The notes beneath the pieces were generated by a model. That model worked only from the letters and a program-made list of their open reading frames with translations. It ran no database searches and was not told the DNA's origin. From Sporanaerobacter acetigenes DSM 13106 (GTDB lineage: Bacteria > Bacillota > Clostridia > Tissierellales > Sporanaerobacteraceae), in NCBI RefSeq assembly GCF_900130025.1, contig NZ_FQXR01000003.1:62001-126000 (forward strand): DNA of 64,000 nucleotides, given 5' to 3'. Each line of letters starts with the position of its first letter. Position 1 is the stretch's first letter. The position numbers and the translations under genes are program-made. This document shows, piece by piece, positions 7,864 to 15,262 of the stretch.

Positions 7864-7892
7864 TAAAAAAAGATAGCCTATTAAAGCTATCC
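7864..7892 (-). terminator. Rho-independent terminator (GATAGC/GCTATC family)
   Basis: GGATAGC...GCTATC hairpin followed by seven T on the minus strand, after the gene at 7919-8242. Near-identical hairpins follow at 10106-10136 and 11133-11162, suggesting duplicated cassettes. Confidence 0.75.
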
Positions 7893-7918
7893 TATATATG
7901 TATAATTTCTATTCAATT

Positions 7919-8242
7919 TTATCTTTCTATTTCCCAATCTTTTTCATCTTCAATATTAGTATTTATGCTTTCATCCATAGTAACTGCTACTTCTTTAATT
8001 GTTTCTTGATGCAATTCTAATAACATTATTTTTTCTATATTATTAACATCCGGAAAAACAACTTTTATATTAAGTTTAATAAGTTGTCTTATCTGTTTCA
8101 TATTATTATTTATGATTTTTTGAATTGTTGTATGAACAGGTACGGCATTCCCATTTTCCTTATTTCTCATCAGCTTTGGATCTTTAACTTTATTAAAAAA
8201 ATCATCTTTAATATGATACGCATATCCCTCTTTAAATTCCAT
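7919..8242 (-). CDS. Unknown protein, 107 aa, with DWEIER C-terminal tail
   Basis: I do not recognise the family. It starts MEFKEGYAYHIKDDFFNKV, which resembles short ICE proteins of the toxin/PemK-like 'type II TA system PemK/DUF' size class, but no catalytic motif is visible. The last residues, EKDWEIER, match those of the 190-aa protein at 11190 and, loosely, nine other proteins of the element. The ribosome-binding site is aaggcgg. It is last in a leftward cluster with the genes at 8279 and 9777 and is closed by a terminator. Confidence 0.65.
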   Translation of the reverse strand: MEFKEGYAYHIKDDFFNKVKDPKLMRNKENGNAVPVHTTIQKIINNNMKQIRQLIKLNIKVVFPDVNNIEKIMLLELHQETIKEVAVTMDESINTNIEDEKDWEIER

Positions 8243-8278
8243 AAAAAACCGCCTTATTTTGTAATTACATAATTTATA

Positions 8279-9700
8279 TTAGTTTCCCTTATCTTCTGGC
8301 TTTTTACTAATATTGCCAATATCATATTTATTTTTGTCACTTAATGGTTTCCAATTGTTTATTCTAGATATCACCTTACAAATATATTCTTTTGCATTTT
8401 CGTCTTGAAGTAATATTTTTGCTTTTTGATTATTAAAAAATATATGTGGAGATATCTTATCCGCATATGTTTTTTTATTTACATTAATAAATTCTAACCC
8501 ATACCTTAAATCTTCATAATCTAAATATACTTTATAATCTGTTCCCATTAATAACTTTTCAAGCTTATTTTTAATAATAGTATAATTGGTTTCATTAACA
8601 ACTAGTTTTGCTTGTAATATAATATCCCTTTCACATATAGTAGGATTCTTTTCTGTTAGCTTCCTCCCATATATTTTCATAAAATTTTTGTTAGTTAAAT
8701 ATAATTCACTTTCTATTCTTTGCTTATCATCTCTAAACTTGAAATAAATATTTTTATCATCTAATCCTGATATGGATACTCTGTCTCCTGTCAACATATT
8801 TTTAAAATTTTCTAGTAGTCCATATATAAAATCTTTTTCATAAATCAAAGGAATTATTTGATTACTAATAATTGAGGAATTGTTTCTTATGTCATTAATT
8901 AATTCCTCTTGATTATATGAATCTTGATTTATAATCCAATTGTAGATTTGCTTTGTGCATATGAGTTTATTGCCTTTATTTTTATCAATAAAACTCCATG
9001 CTTGTATCATTAATTTTTTTCTTTCATCCATAAGAATTCCAAATCTTTCTAAACTTTTTTCAGATCCCATCCCTTTTATATAATTTTTGAAAATTATATT
9101 TGCTTCTTTATGAATATTTAATATGTTGTTATGTAAATTTGCAGGCAAAATTATAGGTAAATTATTATATTCAAAATTCCATTTTGATAACATTTCCCTA
9201 GCATCAGGAAATACTTTATTAAAATCTTCTAAATACTTTAATTCAGCATATTCTCTCATCCTTTTATTTTTATATTGTTTTGGGGTCATTCCTTTTGGTA
9301 GTTTAGCATCTATACCTGGAAATTTTTCAATACACTCAGAACCAACATTTAATTTTTTATTATTATACCTATTGATTATATAATATATATATACGTTCCT
9401 TCTGCCACATAAAGAGCACTGTACTCTATCTTTTACGTTTGGTGGATCTATTATATCCATAGTTCCAGTTCCATACCACTCTTGTTCTGCTTGCTTCTTA
9501 ATATCTTTAAAAACAAATAAGATTAAATTTTTTAGTTCATCATCAAAATCTTTATTCCCTATAATATCTTTTTCATAAATCCTTTTATATTTCTTTAAAA
9601 CTTTCTTTAACTTAGGATATCTTTCTATAATTACACTATTCAATACAAGCTGTCTTTCTTCCTTATCTATCAATACCCTACGTTTTCTTTTCTTTTTCAT
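8279..9700 (-). CDS. Unknown 473-aa protein with zinc-ribbon-like motif
   Basis: A soluble protein with a very basic N-terminus (MKKKRKRRV). Around residues 95-125 it has CSLCGRRNVYIYYI followed by LNVGSECIEKFPG, a Cys-x2-Cys ... GSECI pattern seen in proteins of phages and mobile elements. It suggests a small metal-binding or nucleic-acid-binding module. The remaining 350 residues are helical and unrecognised. The start follows gggggaaa. It has no DWEIER-type tail. Function is unknown. Confidence 0.65.
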   Translation of the reverse strand: MKKKRKRRVLIDKEERQLVLNSVIIERYPKLKKVLKKYKRIYEKDIIGNKDFDDELKNLILFVFKDIKKQAEQEWYGTGTMDIIDPPNVKDRVQCSLCGRRNVYIYYIINRYNNKKLNVGSECIEKFPGIDAKLPKGMTPKQYKNKRMREYAELKYLEDFNKVFPDAREMLSKWNFEYNNLPIILPANLHNNILNIHKEANIIFKNYIKGMGSEKSLERFGILMDERKKLMIQAWSFIDKNKGNKLICTKQIYNWIINQDSYNQEELINDIRNNSSIISNQIIPLIYEKDFIYGLLENFKNMLTGDRVSISGLDDKNIYFKFRDDKQRIESELYLTNKNFMKIYGRKLTEKNPTICERDIILQAKLVVNETNYTIIKNKLEKLLMGTDYKVYLDYEDLRYGLEFINVNKKTYADKISPHIFFNNQKAKILLQDENAKEYICKVISRINNWKPLSDKNKYDIGNISKKPEDKGN

Positions 9701-9776
9701 AGTGTTTTCCCCCTTTTTTATCTCTATATGCTTAATTAGACAAAAAAAGGGGAAATCCTTCTTTTTAGCTACAACC

Positions 9777-10076
9777 TTATTTTAAAGCTTTATTCCCTCC
9801 TTTCTTCTTCCTCATCTCTTCAATCACTCCCCAAGTTCTAGCCCAACATTCAAATTCTTCTTTAGGATCAGTGTAATGACTTATACCCATGCATCCTAAG
9901 TCATTTAAACCATCTTCATCATCCATAAATACATAATCTTCAACATTTTTAGAATGACAATAAGGACAAATTATTTCTTCTGTAGCATTTTCTCTTTGAT
10001 ATTCACTCAAAATAAACTCTTTGTCGCAAGTAAAACAATGATACTTTTCTAAATTATCCAATACATATGAAGACAT
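9777..10076 (-). CDS. Small zinc-ribbon protein, 99 aa
   Basis: Two CxxC pairs, CFTC at about residue 14 and CPYC at about 37, form a probable zinc ribbon. An acidic stretch (FMDDEDGLNDLG) and a basic C-terminus follow. Ribosome-binding site ggggga. It lies between a terminator upstream (10106-10136) and the 473-aa gene, so it either has its own promoter or depends on read-through from the upstream non-coding RNA region. Function is unknown. Confidence 0.65.
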   Translation of the reverse strand: MSSYVLDNLEKYHCFTCDKEFILSEYQRENATEEIICPYCHSKNVEDYVFMDDEDGLNDLGCMGISHYTDPKEEFECWARTWGVIEEMRKKKGGNKALK

Positions 10077-10105
10077 AAAAATCCCCCTTAATTTTATTTT
10101 TTATA

Positions 10106-10136
10106 TAATAAAAAAGATAGCTCATAAAAGCTATCC
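10106..10136 (-). terminator. Rho-independent terminator downstream of non-coding repeat copy 1
   Basis: GATAGC...GCTATC stem followed by a T-rich run on the minus strand. It would end the RNA that begins at the promoter at 10577-10605 and covers repeat copy 1. Confidence 0.75.
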
Positions 10137-10161
10137 TATATATGTAAAATTGTTATTATTT

Positions 10162-10544
10162 TATATGTACAATCTATAATATTTCAAGCTATCCTTGGTT
10201 AAAGGATACATAGCACCAAAATATGGTAACCATCGGAAACCAATATTCTAGTAACTCTCCGATTTTATCCGAGCCACTCTCCAGGGGATCTCCTAGGACT
10301 GAATGGAAGTATCATTATTTCCCCCCTGCTGGTCATGGCGATATAGGTTACCAACCTATTTTGAGTGTTGAATATGGATATTGAAAAAATATCCGTCCAC
10401 TCTTTCGCTCTTCCCTACTAGGCAGCAAGAGTAATGTACTTGAAATACTTATATCCATTTTTCAAAGTTCAAATGCTTGTACTACTTTTATATATTTAAA
10501 TATGTGGGCTTATTTAAAAGCTCATACATATATAAATCAAAGTT
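10162..10544 (-). ncRNA. Putative structured non-coding RNA, copy 1 (~383 bp repeat)
   Basis: No ORF of useful length lies here, yet the sequence is repeated with about 97% identity at 12039-12420. On the minus strand it holds nested stems (GAGTG...CACTC around GGATATT...AATATCC), ATAGGTT...AACCTAT, ATCGGA...TCCGAT and TATCC...GGATA. Several single changes between copies keep pairing as G-U. A consensus sigma-A promoter precedes it and a terminator follows it, giving an RNA of about 450 nt. It is divergent from the XRE gene at 10684. I cannot assign it to a known RNA family. Confidence 0.6.
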
Positions 10545-10576
10545 GGTATAACGAAGAAATAATTGGTTATAATCAT

Positions 10577-10605
10577 ATTGTATATTTTCGTATACATAAT
10601 GTCAA
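10577..10605 (-). promoter_or_regulatory. Sigma-A promoter for non-coding RNA copy 1
   Basis: On the minus strand TTGACA (10600-10605) and TACAAT (10577-10582) are separated by exactly 17 bp. The start would be about 25-30 bp upstream of the conserved repeat. AATCAAAGTT at the repeat edge (10535-10544) recurs inverted at 10614-10623, flanking the promoter. Confidence 0.7.
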
Positions 10606-10683
10606 GTATAATAAACTTTGATTTTATTGTTTTATTTCTTTTTTTAATTTTTTATATTACAATAGTAATTGAGGAGTGATGAA

Positions 10684-11106
10684 ATGGATACGTTGCAAGA
10701 AATACTAATAAATAAAAGAAAAGATTTAGGTCTAAGCCTTCGTAAAGCAGCAAAATTAATAGGCATCAGTCATTCTTATTTAAATAATTTAGAAAAAGGC
10801 ATTGATCCTAATACGAAAGCTCCTGTCAACCCCACTCCTGAAACACTGTCTTTAATTAGTGAAGCCTATAAAATTGACTATAATGAATTAATGATAGCAG
10901 CTGGTTATATAACTGTTGGTGAAAATACAAAAGTATATGACCAAGATGAAACCAAAGAAGGAATAGAGGATATGCTTAATTATTATAGAAGTCTACAGCT
11001 TTCAAATTTAATTTTAGAGCTATCCCCTAAAAATCAAGAAAGAGTAATTGAGTATGTAAAACTATTAAAATTAAGCGAAAAACAAGGTTTAGACTTAGAC
11101 GAATAA
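10684..11106 (+). CDS. XRE-family regulator, 140 aa
   Basis: ATG at 10684 behind GAGGAGTG is the best start. An HTH_XRE domain fills residues 4-75 (LINKRKDLGLSLRKAAKLIGISHSYLNNLEKG), of the subtype whose loop has an IDPNTKAPVNPTPETL insert, frequent in clostridial elements. A helical C-terminus with LSPKNQERVIEYVKLL may mediate dimerisation. It is divergent from non-coding RNA copy 1 and may control its promoter. Confidence 0.85.
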   Translation: MDTLQEILINKRKDLGLSLRKAAKLIGISHSYLNNLEKGIDPNTKAPVNPTPETLSLISEAYKIDYNELMIAAGYITVGENTKVYDQDETKEGIEDMLNYYRSLQLSNLILELSPKNQERVIEYVKLLKLSEKQGLDLDE

Positions 11107-11132
11107 ATAATTTTAATAATATTTATTTTGCT

Positions 11133-11162
11133 ATAAAAAAAGATAGCCTATAAAAGCTATCC
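11133..11162 (-). terminator. Rho-independent terminator (GATAGC/GCTATC family)
   Basis: Same stem as the terminators at 7864 and 10106, with the T-run on the minus strand. It ends the leftward 190-aa gene at 11190-11762. Confidence 0.75.
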
Positions 11163-11189
11163 ATAACGCACATAATTTCTATATAATTT

Positions 11190-11762
11190 TTATCTCTCTA
11201 TTTCCCAATCATTTTTATTTTTATTTTCTTTTTCAATATCCCTATCTTCTATTTTCTTTGTAGCAGCTACTTCTTCAATTGGCTGTAGATAAGATTGATA
11301 TTCTAAGCATTTTTCTTCTAGAAGCTTAAAATCACAACAATTTTTTATCAGCGTTTTATCATAACCAGAATTATATCGTTTGTAAATATAATTAGCTTTA
11401 GATATTATTTTATCTTTAATGGAATTGCAATATTGCCATTCTTCTAATAGCAACCTTCTATATTTATATTCCTCTTTAGAAAAATTTTTTATTTTTATTT
11501 CATTCTTAGGAATAGGGATCATAAAACTAAACCTTATACTACTAATTGTTTCTCCATTAGAATTTTTTATTAGGATATTTGTTTTTTGTTGCTTGCTAAA
11601 TGATGAAATTGGTGCAAAATAATCAAAACCATCCACCGAAAGCACAACACCACATACAAATTTATTATTTTTATCATAATTTATATTTGGTATTTTAGAT
11701 TCAAATAATTTTAAATAATTTATGTACTGATTTGAAACCTCATAGAACATTAACTTCCCCAT
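11190..11762 (-). CDS. AbiF/ToxN-like or PemK-size protein, 190 aa, with DWEIER tail
   Basis: The N-terminal two thirds (FYEVSNQYINYLKLFESKIP...KFVCGVVLSVDGFDYFAPISSF, then SIRFSFMIPIPKNEI) match the pattern of type III toxin-antitoxin nucleases of the ToxN/AbiQ family, which begin with Y..YL...D..VP and a beta-rich core. The family call is from memory of the pattern and not certain. The nearby tandem 37-bp repeats (11820-11930), upstream of this gene and in its presumed leader, are what a type III RNA antitoxin looks like. The protein ends KNDWEIER, the tail shared with the relaxase and nine others. Start follows gggggatgtt. Confidence 0.6.
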   Translation of the reverse strand: MGKLMFYEVSNQYINYLKLFESKIPNINYDKNNKFVCGVVLSVDGFDYFAPISSFSKQQKTNILIKNSNGETISSIRFSFMIPIPKNEIKIKNFSKEEYKYRRLLLEEWQYCNSIKDKIISKANYIYKRYNSGYDKTLIKNCCDFKLLEEKCLEYQSYLQPIEEVAATKKIEDRDIEKENKNKNDWEIER

Positions 11763-11781
11763 AACATCCCCCTAAAAAGTA

Positions 11782-11811
11782 GAATGCGACTAGAAAATTC
11801 TAGTCGTATTC
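11782..11811. terminator. Strong hairpin upstream of the 190-aa gene
   Basis: GAATGCGACTAGAA and TTCTAGTCGTATTC form a nearly perfect 14-bp stem with a 2-nt loop. It lies between the tandem 37-bp repeats and the start of the 190-aa gene. In type III toxin-antitoxin loci a terminator in this position lets limited read-through into the toxin gene. No clear T-run follows it on the minus strand, so it may be a processing or attenuating hairpin. Confidence 0.5.
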
Positions 11812-11819
11812 AGAATTAC

Positions 11820-11930
11820 AAGTCGCTCTTACTGTGGCGAAACACCCTGTATAAACAAGTCGCTCTTATTGTGGCGAAACACCCTGTATAAGCAAGTCGC
11901 TCTTACTGTGGCGAAACACCTTGTATTATT
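11820..11930 (-). repeat. Three tandem 37-bp direct repeats, candidate RNA antitoxin
   Basis: Units at 11820-11856, 11857-11893 and 11894-11930 are 37 bp each, start AAGTCGCTCTTA and differ at only one to four positions. There are no spacers, so this is not a CRISPR array. Each unit can form a small TCGC...GCGA stem. The array sits just upstream (minus strand) of a strong hairpin and the 190-aa ToxN/AbiQ-like ORF, the layout of a type III toxin-antitoxin locus, whose RNA antitoxin consists of tandem ~35-nt repeats. Alternative: protein-binding iterons. Confidence 0.65.
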
Positions 11931-12038
11931 AATTTCTTAACTTAAATTTGATAGTTTCCTATCGTTAATATTATTATACTTAAATACGTAAATTATGTCA
12001 AATATATATGTTGTACTAAGACGATATATATAAAAACT

Positions 12039-12420
12039 ATATGTACAATCTATAATATTTCAAGCTATCCTTGGTTAAAGGATACATAGTACCAAAATAT
12101 GGTCACCATCGGAAACCAATACTCTAGTAACTCTCTGATTTTATCCGAGCCACTTCTCCAGGGGATCTCCTAGGACTGAATGGAAGTATCATTATTTCCC
12201 TCCTGCTGGTCATGGCGATATAGATTACCAACCTATTTTGAGTGTTGAATATGGATATTGAAAAAATATCCGTCCACTCTTTCGCTCTTCCCTACTAGGC
12301 AGCAAGAGTAATGTACTTGAAATACTTATATCCATTTTTCAAAGTTCAAATGCTTGTACTACTTTTATATATTTAAATATGTGGGCTTATTAAAAGCTCA
12401 TACATATATAAATCAAAGTT
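12039..12420 (-). ncRNA. Putative structured non-coding RNA, copy 2
   Basis: This copy is about 97% identical to 10162-10544 over its full length, with the same predicted stems. Its upstream edge lies two bases from the stop codon of the small XRE gene 12423-12641, so it is probably the 3' part of that gene's transcript. It lacks the strong promoter of copy 1 and a GATAGC-type terminator. The two copies bracket the 10545-12038 segment, suggesting a cassette duplication. Confidence 0.55.
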
Positions 12421-12422
12421 AA

Positions 12423-12641
12423 TTAGTTATTATTTATGATAATTTCGTTTAAAAAAATATCATCATCTTCTGTTCTTAATATCTTTTTTAAAATTAAACT
12501 AACTTCTAAAGATGGAGTAATTATGCCTAGTTCATAGCTTGTATATGTACTTCGGCTTCTACCTATCTTTTTAGCTATATCCTTTTGAGTCAATCCTAAT
12601 TCTTTTCTTCTCTTAATCATATTCTTCCTTATTTTAATCAC
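12423..12641 (-). CDS. Small XRE-family regulator, 72 aa
   Basis: One Cro/cI helix-turn-helix (residues 5-60, RKNMIKRRKELGLTQKDIAKKIGRS) with almost nothing else. It is divergent from the XRE gene at 12792. The 150-bp gap holds the 15-bp palindrome GTCATTTTAAATGAC (12679-12693), a likely operator. It is followed directly by non-coding repeat copy 2. The two XRE genes resemble a phage-type switch. Confidence 0.8.
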   Translation of the reverse strand: MIKIRKNMIKRRKELGLTQKDIAKKIGRSRSTYTSYELGIITPSLEVSLILKKILRTEDDDIFLNEIIINNN

Positions 12642-12678
12642 TCCCTAAAAAATAGATAAAATCTATAATTAAATTATA

Positions 12679-12693
12679 GTCATTTTAAATGAC
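12679..12693. promoter_or_regulatory. Palindromic operator candidate between divergent XRE genes
   Basis: GTCATTTTAAATGAC is a perfect inverted repeat placed over the promoter region of the leftward XRE gene. A partial copy (AATGACATTAG) occurs at about 12727. Confidence 0.45.
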
Positions 12694-12791
12694 CATGTCA
12701 ATAGTTTTACCATGGAATGTTTTTATTAATGACATTAGTGGATATTAATTGTTTTAATTACTATAATCAAATTAATAGGGGAGGTCATATT

Positions 12792-13193
12792 ATGAATAAT
12801 ATTTCTTTATTTAAATATAGGCTTAAAACATTAAGAAAAGAATATAAAATGACCCAAGAAAACTTAGCTGAAAAACTTGGACTTGTTCGAACTGCTATTG
12901 CAAACTATGAAACAGGAAGAACTACTCCTGATGCTGAAACATTAAGTTTAATAGCTGATATTTTTAATACCACTACTGATTATCTTTTGGGTAGAACAGA
13001 TATTAGAAAACGTGTAAATAATAGTGAAAGAATAGAAAAAAAGCCCTCTATTAAAGATGAACTCTCTGAAGAAATACATAATCTATCTCCTCAAAGCCAA
13101 GAAGAAATAAAAAAACTAATTGATTTATATAAAATAAAAGATATGCAAGATAAAAATACTGAGCTTTCGGATGAAATCTCGAAGCCAGACTAA
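12792..13193 (+). CDS. XRE-family repressor, 133 aa
   Basis: ATG at 12792 behind ggggaggtc is preferred over longer starts. HTH_XRE at residues 6-70 with LRKEYKMTQENLAEKLGLVRTAIANYETGRTTPD and the closing TTTDYLLGRTD signature. The C-terminus contains the LSEEIHNLSPQSQEEIKKLIDLYKIKD helix usual for ICE and prophage repressors. It is probably the main regulator of the accessory region to its right. Confidence 0.85.
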   Translation: MNNISLFKYRLKTLRKEYKMTQENLAEKLGLVRTAIANYETGRTTPDAETLSLIADIFNTTTDYLLGRTDIRKRVNNSERIEKKPSIKDELSEEIHNLSPQSQEEIKKLIDLYKIKDMQDKNTELSDEISKPD

Positions 13194-13282
13194 AGAAAAG
13201 TATACAGATTAGGAAAACGTTATTATTGAGTGAACTTAAGGGTAAGTAAGTGGACAAGCAATATAAATTTACATATATGCTT

Positions 13283-13336
13283 GAAAAGTATTATTCCGCA
13301 AGGAATATATTTTTTTAGTCCTTCCTGCGGAAAATG
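13283..13336. terminator. Hairpin upstream of the NERD gene
   Basis: CCGCAAGGA and TCCTTCCTGCGG arms surround a T-rich loop. It may terminate the XRE transcript or attenuate the NERD gene. The 200-bp gap otherwise shows no gene. Confidence 0.4.
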
Positions 13337-13399
13337 TTGGTGTTTATGGAAACCGATTGTAGAATTATGTCGAAAAATATTTTGTGTTGGAGTGATCTC

Positions 13400-14635
13400 A
13401 TGGCCCAAATGTTTCCACCTTCAATAAAAGGTTTTACAAATGAAAATTATAGTGAAATAGAATTATATATGTTTTTAAAATATGCTTTACCAGACAATTA
13501 TTATGTATTTTGGAATATTCGAGTTGAAAATCATTATCCTGATTTTATAATATTGGAACCTAAACTAGGCTTAATAATTCTAGAAGTAAAAGCTTGGAAG
13601 TTAGGCACTATATCAAGTGCAAATGCTAAAAACTACCATTTTAAGCCCAACAATGAAATTAAAATAAATCCACTTGAACAGGCAAGAGGTTATACTAATG
13701 ACTTATCAAATTTTCTAAAAAAAGAAAAAAGACTTTGCCAATCAGATGGATTATATAAAGGTAATCTTAAATTTTGTTATACATATGGTGTTGTCTTTAC
13801 AAATATAACTAAAGAAGACTTTTTAAATAGCATAATTTATGAATCTATTAACGAACGGTTTATACTGTTTAAAGATGAGATTGAACATATAGAAAATAAG
13901 CAAGATTTAAAATTGCTAAAACAAAAATTCAAAAATATGTTTGTCAAAGAAAATAGTTTCAATTTTAATCCTTTGTCTCAAGATGACATTGAACTGATTA
14001 AAAAAGTATTATATAAAGAAAACACTCTGCCAAATGATGAAAGTAGCGAAGAGGAAGAAAATATAGAAATTAAAAATTGCAAACCACCTGTTGAAGCTAT
14101 ACCAGTAAAAAAAGAAAAACTTAGCATAAAAAAACTTGTAATTAAAATTTTAACTATATACTGGATAATAAGTTTAATTATATTATCATTAAACTTATGC
14201 ATAGGTTTATATACCGCATATAAAAAAGATATATCTAGGGCAGCTAGTAAATTCATTACAAAGTTTAACAATAAATTAGAAATATTTACTCAAAATAAAA
14301 CAAATAAATATGTAGAATCAAAACCTATAATGACATTTAAAGTGGGAAGCCATCCTGGATCAAAGGGTACTTTTATCCTTATAAAAGATGGTAAAAAGCA
14401 TTTAGTAAATAAAATTTTTACGGAGGGCTCCATTATTGAATTTTATAATAATAAAAAGGTTGTCATTCTTGATTCTAAATCAGATAAAAAAGAATTTAAT
14501 ATAGAAAATGATATCATAGATTTAGAAGTTGGAAATACTTATACAAAAATTTATCTACAAGATAAGGAACATAAATACATAAAGGATTTTAAATATGATT
14601 TTGTAAATAAGGTTATTAGTGAAATTAAAAAATAA
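13400..14635 (+). CDS. NERD-domain (nuclease-related) membrane protein
   Basis: ATG at 13400 behind GGAGTGA gives 411 aa. Residues 10-140 form a NERD domain: FTNENYSEIELYMFLKYALP, then HYPDFIILEPKLGLIILEVKAWK (the D...ExK core of PD-(D/E)xK-related nucleases) and NPLEQARGYTNDL. One transmembrane helix near residues 245-275 (ILTIYWIISLIILSLNLCIGL) is followed by a small beta-rich domain. NERD proteins are often in defence or DNA-processing contexts. It is the first gene of a defence-like island but has its own spacing, so joint function with the GHKL/receiver/MTase genes is not proven. Confidence 0.75.
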   Translation: MAQMFPPSIKGFTNENYSEIELYMFLKYALPDNYYVFWNIRVENHYPDFIILEPKLGLIILEVKAWKLGTISSANAKNYHFKPNNEIKINPLEQARGYTNDLSNFLKKEKRLCQSDGLYKGNLKFCYTYGVVFTNITKEDFLNSIIYESINERFILFKDEIEHIENKQDLKLLKQKFKNMFVKENSFNFNPLSQDDIELIKKVLYKENTLPNDESSEEEENIEIKNCKPPVEAIPVKKEKLSIKKLVIKILTIYWIISLIILSLNLCIGLYTAYKKDISRAASKFITKFNNKLEIFTQNKTNKYVESKPIMTFKVGSHPGSKGTFILIKDGKKHLVNKIFTEGSIIEFYNNKKVVILDSKSDKKEFNIENDIIDLEVGNTYTKIYLQDKEHKYIKDFKYDFVNKVISEIKK

Positions 14636-14827
14636 AGGATTTTATAAGTAGTATAAAAGTTTATATTTATTGAAATTTTATTCTGAAAGGCATATATTTT
14701 TTAATCATGTTACCAAAAACATTAGTATTTATAGGAGGTGATTGTAAGGTTTTGCAGAGTATTATTGTATAGTATTTGTGTTATTTAAATTTGGGAATAA
14801 TCTAGTTTTGCAAAATATTTAAAGAAG

Positions 14828-15145
14828 GTGGTACAGATAAAACTTAATAAACTATTGAATAAGCTTAAAATTGATTGGACTAATTTTTTTGTTGAGGAAG
14901 ATTGTAGGTGCTATGATGATGAACTTAAATTTGATATCTCTTCAAAAGATTTTTTGATATTTGCAAAAGGCGATTATTATTGCTCAACTAAGCAAGGATT
15001 AACTAATGCATTGAGTAATGCTAAAAGAGCAATAGATTGTCAAGTTGATTGGATAATTAGTTATTTAGGTTATGATTATTTGAAATTTAATGATGCAACT
15101 TATCCTAATATAGATAATATCATTAATGAATATGAATCAGTTTAA
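14828..15145 (+). CDS. Unknown protein, ~105 aa
   Basis: I do not recognise it. It contains a conserved-looking block DDELKFDISSKDFLIFAKGDYYC and then GLTNALSNAKRAIDCQVDWIISYLGYDYLKF, suggesting a small alpha/beta protein. The start is unclear: GTG at 14828 is nearly on top of its ribosome-binding site, while an AAGGTGG at 14826-14832 would suit a non-standard start a few codons on. It lies 117 bp before the GHKL gene and could be an accessory part of that locus. Confidence 0.55.
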   Translation: MVQIKLNKLLNKLKIDWTNFFVEEDCRCYDDELKFDISSKDFLIFAKGDYYCSTKQGLTNALSNAKRAIDCQVDWIISYLGYDYLKFNDATYPNIDNIINEYESV

Positions 15146-15262
15146 AAAACCTGATAATTAAAACAAATATTCTTATAATAATATTATTCTTTTACTAGAA
15201 TACTTTATAAATAATGATGATATCTCATAATTTACTAATACGAAAAAGAAGGGAGAATTATA

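Noticed and set aside
10162-10544. Group II intron or HEARO-like RNA
   Set aside because: I could not find the domain V pattern, a reverse transcriptase or an associated nuclease ORF.
11820-11930. Three tandem repeats resembling a small CRISPR array
   Set aside because: The 37-bp units touch one another with no spacers and no cas genes are in the window.
10162-12420. Direct repeats as ends of an insertion sequence or composite transposon
   Set aside because: No transposase ORF, no terminal inverted repeats and no target duplication are visible; a promoter and terminator fit an RNA gene better.
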